A stretch of DNA of 23,921 bases. Source: a virus. A program made the translations under genes and the position numbers. The notes below the pieces were generated by a model. That model saw only the letters and a list, made by a program, of their open reading frames with translations, did no database searches and was not told where the DNA came from. This document shows, in pieces, positions 7,105-13,044 of this stretch; the first letter of the stretch is position 1, and the number at the start of each line of letters is the position of its first letter. The stretch is taken from positions 1-23,921 of the IMG/VR virus record IMGVR_UViG_3300023170_000170. The stretch is one strand, 5' to 3'.

Positions 7105-7195
7105 TTCTACTTCTATGCTTTCCACCTGCGCCACTTGTTCTAAGTTTAGCAAGCATTTTCCATAGGAGGTTTCTGGGTTTTAGTTTTTTACGCAT
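7052..7195 (-). CDS. basic 47-aa protein
   Basis: An ORF between the nuclease and the coiled-coil gene encodes MRKKLKPRNLLWKML, then GGKHRSRRGDPYRKRKHK. It is very basic and possibly nucleic-acid binding. It overlaps the nuclease end by 16 bases. There is no strong ribosome site, and a second in-frame ATG at 7156 would give 34 aa. Part of it lies inside the inverted repeat described above, so it may be an accidental ORF. Confidence 0.35.
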   Translation of the reverse strand: MRKKLKPRNLLWKMLAKLRTSGAGGKHRSRRGDPYRKRKHKNYEDIN

Positions 7196-8142
7196 ATACT
7201 AGACTCCACAAAGTCTGCGAATCCATTATGAAATCCACCTTCCTCTTTATTCTTATAAAAGAGTTCCTCATTAACAAAGACCACTTTAAGTGCTTTAGGA
7301 CAATCTTTAAAGTTACTATACCGTAATGCTGGAGATTTATTTGACATCTTATCATAAGCATAAGAAGTCTCAGGTACCTTCTTATAATCAATCAAAACGG
7401 TACAGATAACCTTACCTGTTTCAAAGTCAATAGCATTCCAATATAATAAAGGAGTTTCTTCTTTATACTTATTTGCCCAATTAACGACTTCATCAGAATC
7501 TACATCTTTAGGAGAAAACCCAAAACAAAGATTAAACTTTCGTTCTTGTCCACACCAGCTTTGACTCTTAATCTCAACTGGTCTCTTTCCCTTCCAAGCA
7601 TCATATCCGTGCATTGGCTGATCAACTTTAAGATTGAATTGGTGGCTGACCAAGTCTTCCATAAGAGTTCCGGAACTATTATATCGTTGCATGTTATAGA
7701 TAAATGAAATCTTATGAGTCTTGGAAACTTTCCTTTCTCCCCCATTAAAAGCGTAGTCTGCCTCTAGTGGTAAGCAATGCTCTACGTATTGTTGCCTTGC
7801 AGCAGATCGTATCTCCTGAGATTTAGTTTTCTTTTCGTCGTATCGTTTCTTATTAGACTCTGCTATCTTTTCTTTGTTATCATTATAATACTCTGCCATC
7901 TTTTCTTTGTTGTCCTTATTGTATTGCCTTTGATACTCCGCTACCTTTTCTTTATTATCTTGTTTCCATTTCTTATTAGACTCTGCTATCTTTTCTTTGT
8001 TATCATTATAGTATTGCCTGTGATACTCTCTTATCTTTTCTTTATTATCCTGTTTCCATTGCTTGTTATACTCTTTTCTAGTCATACCCTTTACCATCGG
8101 TGTATCCTCTACTACTGGTCCGTACTTATCCCAAAATCCCAT
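7180..8142 (-). CDS. PD-(D/E)XK-type nuclease with N-terminal Lys-rich repeats (possible homing endonuclease)
   Basis: Residues 25-108 hold four or five imperfect repeats of about 22 residues built on QDNKEKIAEY / YYNDNKEKIAES, like DNA-binding repeats of phage homing nucleases. The C-terminal domain shows a PD-(D/E)XK pattern: Glu162 (MEDLVSHQF), Asp181 (HGYDAW), then Glu190-Ile-Lys192 (PVEIKSQ). Its ligand order fits known nucleases, but I cannot test the fold. AGGAG lies nine bases before the ATG, and promoter copy 4 is 37 bases upstream. It is a stand-alone gene; no intron is evident. Alternatives are a restriction-like or host-DNA-degrading enzyme. Confidence 0.65.
   Translation of the reverse strand: MGFWDKYGPVVEDTPMVKGMTRKEYNKQWKQDNKEKIREYHRQYYNDNKEKIAESNKKWKQDNKEKVAEYQRQYNKDNKEKMAEYYNDNKEKIAESNKKRYDEKKTKSQEIRSAARQQYVEHCLPLEADYAFNGGERKVSKTHKISFIYNMQRYNSSGTLMEDLVSHQFNLKVDQPMHGYDAWKGKRPVEIKSQSWCGQERKFNLCFGFSPKDVDSDEVVNWANKYKEETPLLYWNAIDFETGKVICTVLIDYKKVPETSYAYDKMSNKSPALRYSNFKDCPKALKVVFVNEELFYKNKEEGGFHNGFADFVESSICVKN
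7846..8010 (-). repeat. direct DNA repeats within the nuclease gene
   Basis: Two identical 42-base copies lie at 7846-7887 and 7969-8010, with diverged copies between them and up to about 8050. They encode the repeated NDNKEKIAESNKK segments. Near-identity at DNA level points to recent duplication. Confidence 0.8.
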
Positions 8143-8178
8143 GATATAATGCTCCTATAAAGTGTTAAGAGAACAGCT

Positions 8179-8207
8179 ATTATAATACAACGGTTAATAA
8201 AAGTAAA
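8179..8207 (-). promoter_or_regulatory. promoter, TTTACT-17-TATAAT (copy 4)
   Basis: TTTACT (8202-8207) and TATAAT (8179-8184) are separated by 17 bases on the minus strand. It sits between the stop of the 53-aa gene and the nuclease gene, and adjoins the short palindrome gggttaaaaaccc. Confidence 0.8.
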
Positions 8208-8210
8208 GGG

Positions 8211-8372
8211 TTAAAAACCCCCTACCCTAAGTTTTAAACCCATATTAAGCGTGACCGCTTTCCTACCTAACTTATTAATAATGCTAGTGGGTTTAAAAGT
8301 TATTTCTTCCTTCCTAGGTGGGTACTCGGGTAGCTGTTTAATTAACTTAGGATCAATTTTTAGGTTTTTCAT
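8211..8372 (-). CDS. hypothetical basic protein, 53 aa
   Basis: An unrecognised short protein, MKNLKIDPKLIKQLPEYPPR at the N-terminus and ending LKLRVGGF, basic and Pro-containing. GGAGG lies five bases before the ATG, and promoter copy 5 lies 28 bases upstream, so expression is well supported even though the function is unknown. Confidence 0.6.
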   Translation of the reverse strand: MKNLKIDPKLIKQLPEYPPRKEEITFKPTSIINKLGRKAVTLNMGLKLRVGGF

Positions 8373-8399
8373 AAAAGCCTCCATAACTAAAGAACCTAT

Positions 8400-8428
8400 A
8401 TCATATACCTTTCTTTAATAAAAGTAAA
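8400..8428 (-). promoter_or_regulatory. promoter, TTTACT-17-TATGAT (copy 5)
   Basis: TTTACT (8423-8428) and TATGAT (8400-8405) are separated by 17 bases. This is the only copy with a changed -10 hexamer, so it may be weaker. It precedes the 53-aa gene. Confidence 0.7.
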
Positions 8429-8467
8429 GCGATATATTAAAAAAGGGGGGACCCAATTTTAAGTTCA

Positions 8468-8587
8468 CTAACCTTTCGAGAGTACGTCTATGACTATACC
8501 CCCCATAACTCCAACCCATAACATCTGAGCTACAGTCATTATTGCAACTACAATCCAGTTCCTAACTCTCCACTGTAGATCTGTCAT
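8468..8587 (-). CDS. single-pass membrane peptide, 39 aa
   Basis: The peptide starts MTDLQWRVRNW and then has one long hydrophobic span (IVVAIMTVAQMLWVGVMGGIV), ending VLSKG. A GGAG site precedes the ATG, which follows the 48-aa Cys-rich gene by 14 bases. Holin-like size, but nothing specific links it to lysis. Confidence 0.5.
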   Translation of the reverse strand: MTDLQWRVRNWIVVAIMTVAQMLWVGVMGGIVIDVLSKG

Positions 8588-8601
8588 TACGCTCCGCTCC
8601 T

Positions 8602-8748
8602 TCATTCTTTTTCCTTATTCCTTCGGATTCCTTCGGAACAAATACCACATATACAATCCTTACCTTTCCTATCACACCAACATCCCTGAGGATTACATAT
8701 AAAGGGATGTGTACATATAGGACACTTCTTAAGTTTTCTGTGTAACAT
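8602..8748 (-). CDS. 48-aa Cys-rich (putative zinc-binding) protein
   Basis: Eight Cys occur in 29 residues: C9, C12, C18, C23, C25, C32, C34, C37. They sit in a CxxC ... CxC ... CxCxxC layout on a basic background. This suggests two zinc sites, perhaps a rubredoxin- or ring-like mini-fold; I know no exact family. A GAAGG site precedes the ATG. The gene starts 20 bases past the tRNA-Cys 3' end. Confidence 0.55.
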   Translation of the reverse strand: MLHRKLKKCPICTHPFICNPQGCWCDRKGKDCICGICSEGIRRNKEKE

Positions 8749-8767
8749 ATATTACCTTCTATATCAA

Positions 8768-8841
8768 TGGAGTGGATGACAGGAATCGAACCTGTATACA
8801 AGGATTTGCAATCCTCTGCATAACCACTCTGCCACATCCAC
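8768..8841 (-). tRNA. tRNA-Cys (GCA)
   Basis: Read on the minus strand: acceptor GTGGATG pairs with CATCCAC; the anticodon stem GAGGA/TCCTT holds loop TTGCAAA with anticodon GCA; the T-arm is CAGGTTCGATTCCTG. The discriminator base is T (U73), characteristic of tRNA-Cys. The 3' CCA is encoded (8768-8770). Confidence 0.92.
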
Positions 8842-8869
8842 ACGCTCCGCTTCAACTTCGTTACTAGGG

Positions 8870-8940
8870 CAGAGGGACAAGGAATCGAACCTCATCTTTC
8901 GGATTTGGAAACCGACGTACTACCATTATACTATCCCTCT
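8870..8940 (-). tRNA. tRNA-Trp (CCA)
   Basis: Acceptor AGAGGGA pairs with TCCCTCT; the D-arm is GTAT/GTAC; the anticodon loop TTCCAAA carries CCA. The T-arm contains GGTTCGATTCC and the discriminator is G. There is one T-T mismatch at the base of the anticodon loop. CCC rather than CCA follows, so the host would have to repair the 3' end. It lies 29 bases upstream of tRNA-Cys. Confidence 0.88.
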
Positions 8941-9089
8941 ACGCTATTCGCTACTACTACTTGATCGTTGTTCTTCGTTGTTCTATCGTTGTTCTATCGG
9001 AAACAACTGGGTCGGGGGTTACGAAGGGCGGGACCCAGTGTGTTCCATCCAAGCCATATACTCCCCCCACCATTCTGGAGGGTACCCCC
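8941..9089. other. gene-free spacer with GC-rich inverted repeat
   Basis: An 8-bp perfect inverted repeat (ACTGGGTC at about 9006-9013, GACCCAGT at about 9032-9039) has an 18-base loop. Nearby are the palindrome GGGTACCC and a G6 run, and tandem copies of cgttgttctat. The spacer is more GC-rich than its surroundings. It separates the tRNAs from the upstream operon and could be a terminator or processing region; no T tract is seen. Confidence 0.5.
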
Positions 9090-9266
9090 CTATGCTACTC
9101 TACGACTCTGCATCCAACAGTATCCAGCCACCTTGTCCTCCAGAACACTCAGCTCTTCCACTGTCATGTCATGGCGAGCGGCAACAGCTGCATAAACCAG
9201 ACGAGTCATGTTGTTGTCGTCCAACTCATCCCAAAGTTCCTGTACGATATCCTTGTACTTACTCAT
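9090..9266 (-). CDS. hypothetical acidic protein, 58 aa
   Basis: A helical protein, MSKYKDIVQELWDELDDNNM at the start, ending CWMQSRRVA. No family is recognised. The ATG at 9266 has CAGGAG eight bases upstream; a TTG at 9272 is less likely. The start overlaps the upstream stop by eight bases, placing it last in the operon led by promoter copy 6. Confidence 0.55.
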   Translation of the reverse strand: MSKYKDIVQELWDELDDNNMTRLVYAAVAARHDMTVEELSVLEDKVAGYCWMQSRRVA

Positions 9267-9477
9267 CCTCAAAACTCCTGCTTGTAACTAGATCTGCTGG
9301 ATAACCATCCCACTGTTCTTCCCAGTACTCATACTGATGCATGTGTGCATCCATATGTGCTGCATAATACTTGTTCTCTATATCTTCTTCCATGCATGCA
9401 TACATACCATCCACTTCATCATCATATGCTGTACTACCTACCAGCTGTAGTTCCATGTTCGCTTGATCTAAAGTCAT
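9259..9477 (-). CDS. hypothetical acidic, His/Met/Tyr-rich protein, 72 aa
   Basis: The centre is rich in acidic residues, Met, His and Tyr (ACMEEDIENKYYAAHMDAHM), which might bind a metal, but no known site is recognised. AGGAG lies six bases before the ATG. The start overlaps the membrane peptide gene (ATGA). Confidence 0.58.
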   Translation of the reverse strand: MTLDQANMELQLVGSTAYDDEVDGMYACMEEDIENKYYAAHMDAHMHQYEYWEEQWDGYPADLVTSRSFEDE

Positions 9478-9629
9478 ACTGTACTCCTGTTGCTAGCAAT
9501 CACTGACCCAATAGCAATACCCCCTACTAGAGCCAACAGTATAGAAGCAGTTAGATTACCTGTATCAGTGCTAGATCCAGCGATAATCAACAGCGTCATT
9601 CCAATAAACAGTCTAATACTACCTTTCAT
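9474..9629 (-). CDS. two-TM membrane peptide, 51 aa
   Basis: Two hydrophobic spans, IRLFIGMTLLIIAG and ASILLALVGGIAIGSVIA, are joined by a short polar loop (SSTDTGN). A strong AAGGGGG site lies seven bases before the ATG, and promoter copy 6 is 43 bases upstream. A holin-like hairpin is possible, but early-type expression argues against a lysis role. Confidence 0.6.
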   Translation of the reverse strand: MKGSIRLFIGMTLLIIAGSSTDTGNLTASILLALVGGIAIGSVIASNRSTV

Positions 9630-9671
9630 AACAATACCCCCTTAGTAACCTTAATCAACCACCACACCGTA

Positions 9672-9700
9672 ATTATACGCCATTTCAAAATAAAAGTAAA
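9672..9700 (-). promoter_or_regulatory. promoter, TTTACT-17-TATAAT (copy 6)
   Basis: TTTACT (9695-9700) and TATAAT (9672-9677) are separated by 17 bases on the minus strand. It leads the operon of the 51-, 72- and 58-aa genes. Confidence 0.8.
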
Positions 9701-9718
9701 GTCTTTTTCTTTGGAAAC

Positions 9719-9940
9719 TTACCACATATCAGAGAACTTCTTTTCGAGCTCGATGTACTTCTTATACTTCTCGTACTCGTTAAAGCAAGAATAGAATCGC
9801 CTGTATCCACCGTCCTCTGTCTCCACGTTTAGATAGACATCAGGTTTAGAGCCAAAGCCAATCTCCCTCGAGACGATTCGGTCACCATTGTACTCGGTCT
9901 TTTGCAACATCACATCCATAAACTCTTTTAGACTCAACAC
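9719..9940 (-). CDS. hypothetical protein, 73 aa (GTG start)
   Basis: A soluble mixed alpha/beta protein (YLNVETEDGGYRRFYSCFNE; then a Lys/Glu-rich helix) with no recognised family. GTG at 9940 follows GAGGTGA and overlaps the TAG of the ArdC-N gene by one base; a TTG at 9937 would also fit. It is last in the operon from promoter copy 7. Confidence 0.55.
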   Translation of the reverse strand: MLSLKEFMDVMLQKTEYNGDRIVSREIGFGSKPDVYLNVETEDGGYRRFYSCFNEYEKYKKYIELEKKFSDMW

Positions 9941-10197
9941 TATATCACCTCAGTCTGGTCGAAGTTAAAGACAGTGAAGAACTTAGGTACTCGAACCGTT
10001 CTCAGCTTACCGCTCTTGTCTTTCTTCTTTACAGTAACGATGCGCTTCAGAGTAATACCTTTTTCACCCTGCATCACCACTCGTCCCATCTCGTATGCTT
10101 GGCGGTAAGTCATAAAGTTAGGATTAGTGTATTCTGTTTGCATTAGAGTAACCAAGTTTCCACCAGTATAAGGAGCATCAGTAACATAGTTTTTCAT
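9940..10197 (-). CDS. ArdC N-terminal-domain protein (putative anti-restriction), 85 aa
   Basis: The whole protein matches the ArdC-type ssDNA-binding domain. PYTGGNLVTLMQ is followed by MTYRQAYEMGRVVMQGEKG, a basic KKKDKSGKLRTVRVP stretch, and the closing FFTVFNFDQTEVI. In full ArdC proteins this domain precedes a metalloprotease domain, which is absent here. ArdC proteins protect incoming DNA from restriction; that this short version does so is inference. The ATG at 10197 is preferred over a TTG at 10203. It sits mid-operon downstream of promoter copy 7, consistent with early expression. Confidence 0.78.
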   Translation of the reverse strand: MKNYVTDAPYTGGNLVTLMQTEYTNPNFMTYRQAYEMGRVVMQGEKGITLKRIVTVKKKDKSGKLRTVRVPKFFTVFNFDQTEVI

Positions 10198-10199
10198 AA

Positions 10200-10346
10200 T
10201 CAATACCTTTCCATAACAGTTTCAACAGCTTCCGCAGCAACAAAGGCAGGACAGCGGAAGTACTTCTTTACAACAGTGACAGCTTGCTCGAAAGTCTTTG
10301 TTGGACCCATAAGGATTTCAACCATTGCAAGATCAAGTTCATTCAT
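10200..10346 (-). CDS. hypothetical protein, 48 aa
   Basis: A short helical protein, MNELDLAMVEILMGPTKTFE, then AVTVVKKYFRCPAF and a helical end (VETVMERY). No family is recognised. Its start overlaps the upstream stop (ATGA), and its end contains the AAGG that precedes the ArdC-N start, so it is an integral part of the operon. Confidence 0.55.
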   Translation of the reverse strand: MNELDLAMVEILMGPTKTFEQAVTVVKKYFRCPAFVAAEAVETVMERY

Positions 10347-10537
10347 GATAAGGCGCCTCCACGGTAATCAGAGTAATCTTCACTTAGTTTCCACTCGAGC
10401 TGCTCAGCAACAAGATTCCAAAGTCTTTGCTTACGCTCAGGAGTAGAAGTATAGTAGTCATCATTCTTCTCAGGGCGAAAACCGTAAGCGTCAAAGTGGA
10501 AGTCAGAGTAGAGGTTATCATCATAAGTGTAGCTCAT
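10343..10537 (-). CDS. hypothetical phage protein, 64 aa, paralogue of the 129-aa gene
   Basis: Shows the pattern YSDFHFDAYGFRP ... TPERKQRLWNLVAEQLEW, which aligns with FSDLWKDVNGYRP ... TPRQKQELWTALVDELEQ in the 129-aa protein at 13184-13573. Both open their operons. Function is unknown. I chose ATG at 10537 with AAAGGA upstream; the ATG at 10570 lies inside the -10 box of promoter copy 7 and would not be transcribed. Confidence 0.65.
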   Translation of the reverse strand: MSYTYDDNLYSDFHFDAYGFRPEKNDDYYTSTPERKQRLWNLVAEQLEWKLSEDYSDYRGGALS

Positions 10538-10568
10538 TTCAGTTCCTTTATCACGTTTCGTTATTATC

Positions 10569-10597
10569 ATTATATTGCAAACGCTAATTAAAGTAAA
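10569..10597 (-). promoter_or_regulatory. promoter, TTTACT-17-TATAAT (copy 7)
   Basis: TTTACT (10592-10597) and TATAAT (10569-10574) are separated by 17 bases on the minus strand, with the extended TTTACTTTAATTAGCG. It leads the four-gene operon that includes ArdC-N. Confidence 0.82.
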
Positions 10598-10602
10598 GCG
10601 AT

Positions 10603-10779
10603 TTAACGCTTTATTTTATCATTTTCATATTTAATTTTAGCTTCACGCCAGCTATCGGCTTCAGTTTTAGCTAAGATTTCAGCGTCAGGAAACCGTTTTA
10701 GGTCATTTTCAGACAAAATAGCTAACCTAGTATTTAAACCATAACGCTCAGAAACGTTAGCAAGAAAGTAAGTAGTCAT
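10603..10779 (-). CDS. hypothetical protein, 58 aa
   Basis: A soluble protein starting MTTYFLANVSERYGLNTR, with a Lys/Glu-rich helical end (WREAKIKYENDKIKR). No family is recognised. AAAGG lies seven bases before the ATG. It is a single-gene unit between promoter copy 8, 36 bases upstream, and promoter copy 7 immediately downstream. Confidence 0.6.
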   Translation of the reverse strand: MTTYFLANVSERYGLNTRLAILSENDLKRFPDAEILAKTEADSWREAKIKYENDKIKR

Positions 10780-10814
10780 AATAGTACCTTTCAGTGTTGT
10801 TAAAGAATAGTATA

Positions 10815-10843
10815 ATTATAGACCAACTGCTAATTAAAGTAAA
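10815..10843 (-). promoter_or_regulatory. promoter, TTTACT-17-TATAAT (copy 8)
   Basis: TTTACT (10838-10843) and TATAAT (10815-10820) are separated by 17 bases. The stretch GGTCTATAATTATACTA is shared with copy 9, suggesting duplication of a whole promoter. Confidence 0.82.
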
Positions 10844-10925
10844 GGGATTTGTTAAGTTTTTTCGGGACAATGGGGGAGCTGCGGGATCCAACGCACATTT
10901 CCCATGTCAGTCCCAGTTCATACAC

Positions 10926-10971
10926 CGATATATTATAGCGTCAAACCACACTTTTACCATATAATATATCG
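10926..10971. repeat. 12-bp perfect inverted repeat, 22-base loop
   Basis: Arms CGATATATTATA (10926-10937) and TATAATATATCG (10960-10971) match perfectly. TAATATATCG recurs at 11036-11045 in the same direction as the second arm. The AT-rich arms suit a protein-binding or unwinding site better than a strong terminator. Confidence 0.7.
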
Positions 10972-11056
10972 TTTACAAAGCGAGTTACAGCGTTTTGTAT
11001 ATCAGGTATACTAGTAATAGAGTAAGTAATAACGGTAATATATCGTATAACATAGG

Positions 11057-11081
11057 TAGTGTAGCGTAGCGTAGCGTAGTA
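11057..11081. repeat. short tandem repeat, GTAGC units
   Basis: About four copies of the 5-base unit gtagc lie in the gene-free region. They may be a slippage product; no other role is evident. Confidence 0.6.
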
Positions 11082-11178
11082 TAAGCGGCAGAGCAGGTAA
11101 AGCGAAGCGCAGCGAATCTCCTGGATCCGAGAGGATCTCCTAAAGAGGAACTAATGAATACTGTATAGTGTGTTGCTA

Positions 11179-11607
11179 TTAGAATGTAGCATCAGTTCCA
11201 TATCCTTTCCATTCTTCCATCTCTATGGGACATTGGATATAGACTTCCATATCAGTAGGTTCAAAGCCATCATCTTCGAATATAGTGTAACCTTCTTCGT
11301 TGAATCTGTTTTGGTATGTTTCTTTGTCTTCTTCGGACCATGCACCGTACATGTATATGGATGTCTCTACTCCATCGTACGTAGAGTTGAGTTCCCAGTT
11401 GGTGAAGTCAGTTATGCAAATGCCTTCTTCTTTGGTGTATTCTTTTAGTGATTGGAGTTCTTCTTCGGTTTCAGGGTGGATGATGTACTCACCTCCACGC
11501 CAGATAGTCATTACATCCACGAAGCGAGCTTTGTCGTCTTTGAATGTCTCTATCTCTTCTATGGACTTCTTCATGGATGGTTGGATTAGGTAGGATTTCA
11601 TAGTCAT
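11179..11607 (-). CDS. hypothetical acidic protein, 142 aa
   Basis: A soluble, Glu- and Tyr-rich protein with alternating short strands and helices (SIYMYGAWSEEDKETYQNRF; EGYTIFEDDGFEPTDMEVYI). No recognised domain; the acidic composition could suggest a DNA-mimic type inhibitor, but that is speculation. AAGGAG lies five bases before the first ATG. It is the last gene of the seven-gene operon from promoter copy 9 and starts two bases after the HExxH gene. Confidence 0.6.
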   Translation of the reverse strand: MTMKSYLIQPSMKKSIEEIETFKDDKARFVDVMTIWRGGEYIIHPETEEELQSLKEYTKEEGICITDFTNWELNSTYDGVETSIYMYGAWSEEDKETYQNRFNEEGYTIFEDDGFEPTDMEVYIQCPIEMEEWKGYGTDATF

Positions 11608-11609
11608 AG

Positions 11610-12089
11610 TTACTCCTTACAAAGTGAATCGATATATGGTATGATTGTTTCTATTTCAGTTGTGTCGTACTCTCTTTTAGAGTTATACATGTACTGTAAA
11701 CTGTATGCTTCATGTTCTCTACGTCGCCACTCGTTGCAACTGTGTGCGTTTCCAAGGTTTAGGAACTGCACCACGTGTATGGTCTCATGATAGATTATAG
11801 AGTCATAGTAATCAGACGATGGGTTTATTACATCAGATATATAGATCACTCCATCGTAGCTGATTGCAATGGGTGCGGCGTTGCACTTGTGGTGTTTGCA
11901 ATAGATGTCTTTGATAGTCTGAGGTGATACTCTAAGTACCTTTACCTCTTTAGGTATCAGACTGTAGTGTGTGTTCTTATCAATGTCTCTCAGGTGCTCA
12001 CTTGCACGTGGAATTATAGGTAGTGCAAACAGAGCAGCGATCACTGTTACTAGACCGATAGCACAGACCAGCTTTTCAGAGTTGCTCAT
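11610..12089 (-). CDS. membrane-anchored HExxH (zincin-like) protein, 159 aa
   Basis: Residues 7-25 form an N-terminal membrane anchor, so the rest probably faces the periplasm. The zinc-protease motif is H101-E-T-I-H105. A Glu in REHEAYSLQ (E127) is well placed as third ligand, as in gluzincins. Four Cys (64, 69, 118, 157) could form disulfides. Substrates are unknown; a peptidase in the host envelope is inferred. The ATG at 12089 has AAGGAG upstream and overlaps the previous stop (ATGA); an ATG at 12110 precedes that site. Confidence 0.72.
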   Translation of the reverse strand: MSNSEKLVCAIGLVTVIAALFALPIIPRASEHLRDIDKNTHYSLIPKEVKVLRVSPQTIKDIYCKHHKCNAAPIAISYDGVIYISDVINPSSDYYDSIIYHETIHVVQFLNLGNAHSCNEWRRREHEAYSLQYMYNSKREYDTTEIETIIPYIDSLCKE

Positions 12090-12397
12090 ATTCGTCTCTC
12101 CTTCATGCATTCTTGGAACATGAAGTCACCTGTCTTGATTGGATCTAATCCTAACATGAATCCTTGGCAGGTATAGTGCTTTACAAAGTCTACTTCTTGT
12201 TCGGTTTCGTCACCATCCCAGATGTACTTGATAGTGTCACAGGAATCAGCGAACTTCTGAATCCTTATCCAAGATGCAGCTGCACCTAACTTTGCAATGT
12301 AAACACATCGCTCAGCGTCTTGTAGTTCTAGGATGTTGGGTCTTGCTTGTAGTGTAAATGTGATGCTAATCAGCATCAAACCAAATATCTTCACCAT
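12086..12397 (-). CDS. small secreted Cys-containing protein, 103 aa
   Basis: Residues 1-18 form a signal peptide (MVKIFGLMLISITFTLQA). The mature part has four Cys (ERCVY, DSCDT, YTCQG, QECMK), even in number and compatible with disulfides in the periplasm. No family is recognised. ATG at 12397 has an AGAGG site and falls inside the end of the upstream zinc-finger gene (32-base overlap), so the signal peptide is encoded over that gene's tail. Confidence 0.6.
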   Translation of the reverse strand: MVKIFGLMLISITFTLQARPNILELQDAERCVYIAKLGAAASWIRIQKFADSCDTIKYIWDGDETEQEVDFVKHYTCQGFMLGLDPIKTGDFMFQECMKERRI

Positions 12398-12662
12398 CTC
12401 TATAATACCTCTCTTCTGGTTGGTGTGGAGGTACGACTGCTTCCCACTCTTTATCATGATAGTTAATGCGCCACCTTGCTTCTTCTGCTACATCAGAGTC
12501 AGAGTTCATAAATCTTTCCATACTCTCCGACGTTTTCTTCTTCTGTGCTTCTGTCACGGTACGACCACTATTACTACATGGTTTACTACAATACTGACCT
12601 CTCTTGCGGTGTTTAGTACCGCAGACAGGACATTCTCTTTCATCTCTTGCTTTACGACCCAC
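12366..12662 (-). CDS. zinc-finger protein, 98 aa (GTG start)
   Basis: The N-terminal zinc finger is CPVCG...YCSKPCSNSGR (about residues 11-34), the type that precedes HNH or NUMOD modules in phage proteins, but no HNH motif follows. The rest is charged, with SESMERFMNSD and an acidic end. It may be a DNA-binding remnant or a regulator. Start is GTG at 12662; the first ATG would lose the finger. It overlaps the upstream gene by 11 bases and the downstream one by 32. Confidence 0.6.
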   Translation of the reverse strand: MGRKARDERECPVCGTKHRKRGQYCSKPCSNSGRTVTEAQKKKTSESMERFMNSDSDVAEEARWRINYHDKEWEAVVPPHQPEERYYRDGEDIWFDAD

Positions 12663-13044
12663 AGTCTACCACCGTATCGGAATCAAATCTCATTATCAGC
12701 TTGCATCCTTTCTTCTTTGCAAACTGTATGACGGCACGTGCACGGACTGTAGCGTCAGGATGCGTCAACCAGTATGAGACTGGCATGCCACCCAATGTTT
12801 CACTTCGATATTCCATCTTGTATGGATATCCATCGACCAATTCGTTGTGTCTTTGTTCTGCTTGTTCTTGTTCTTCCCTCACATAGATCTCTTGTAGCTT
12901 GTCGTGGTACTCAATCAGAGTACAGTAACAGACGGTGCTGTCGTCACGTGATGACCACTCAAGACCATCAGTTGATAGTCGAGTGGCTTCATTTGCATAT
13001 GCACTACTGAATAGCAGTGCCAGTGTGAGGGGAATCAGTTTCAT
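12652..13044 (-). CDS. secreted protein, 130 aa, unknown function
   Basis: Residues 1-17 form a signal peptide ending SAYA before NEA. The mature protein has a CYC motif, a long charged helix (IYVREEQEQAEQRHNELV) and a further Cys near the C-terminus (VVDCGS). No known domain. The start overlaps the previous gene's stop (ATGA) without a clear ribosome site, so coupling is likely. Confidence 0.6.
   Translation of the reverse strand: MKLIPLTLALLFSSAYANEATRLSTDGLEWSSRDDSTVCYCTLIEYHDKLQEIYVREEQEQAEQRHNELVDGYPYKMEYRSETLGGMPVSYWLTHPDATVRARAVIQFAKKKGCKLIMRFDSDTVVDCGS

Larger units (their letters stand above)
10850..11178. other. gene-free region of about 330 bases with repeats
   Basis: No convincing gene is seen. 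The region lies beyond the last gene of the 13.6-11.2 kb operon and before promoter copy 8. It contains a 12-bp perfect inverted repeat (10926-10971), a further half-copy (11036-11045), a 5-base tandem repeat near 11059, and paired AGGAGAT/GGATCC motifs near 11115-11140. A 22-codon hydrophobic ORF (10985-11053, minus) has no ribosome site. A regulatory, terminator or replication-site role is possible. Confidence 0.5.

Noticed and set aside
7846-8010. CRISPR-like repeats
   Set aside because: The repeats are in-frame coding repeats of the nuclease gene, with related rather than unique spacers.
7777-8160. 127-codon plus-strand hydrophobic ORF (Leu/Phe/Ile-rich)
   Set aside because: It is the antisense of the Lys/Glu/Asn repeats of the nuclease gene; complement of AAA/GAA/AAT codons gives Phe/Leu/Ile. 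It has no ribosome site or other support on the plus strand.
8562-8855. 97-codon minus-strand ORF across tRNA-Cys
   Set aside because: It reads straight through a well-formed tRNA gene and overlaps two better small genes in other frames that have ribosome sites.
9018-9092. Trp-rich frame just after the 58-aa gene (YPPEWWGEYMAWMEH), possible frameshift extension
   Set aside because: The G6 run lies beyond the stop codon, so a slip there cannot extend the gene, and no start codon with a site opens the frame. A sequencing indel cannot be excluded.
8961-9304. Plus-strand ORFs of 75-108 codons
   Set aside because: They are shadows opposite the 58- and 72-aa genes and the GC-rich spacer, with no support for plus-strand transcription in the window.
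10862-10912. Possible third tRNA (GGATCCCGCAGCTCCCCCA on the minus strand looks like a T-arm plus acceptor end)
   Set aside because: No matching 5' acceptor strand, D-arm or anticodon stem lies at the right distance.
10985-11053. 22-aa hydrophobic ORF in the gene-free region
   Set aside because: No ribosome site and no coupling to a neighbour; short hydrophobic frames are common in AT-rich DNA.
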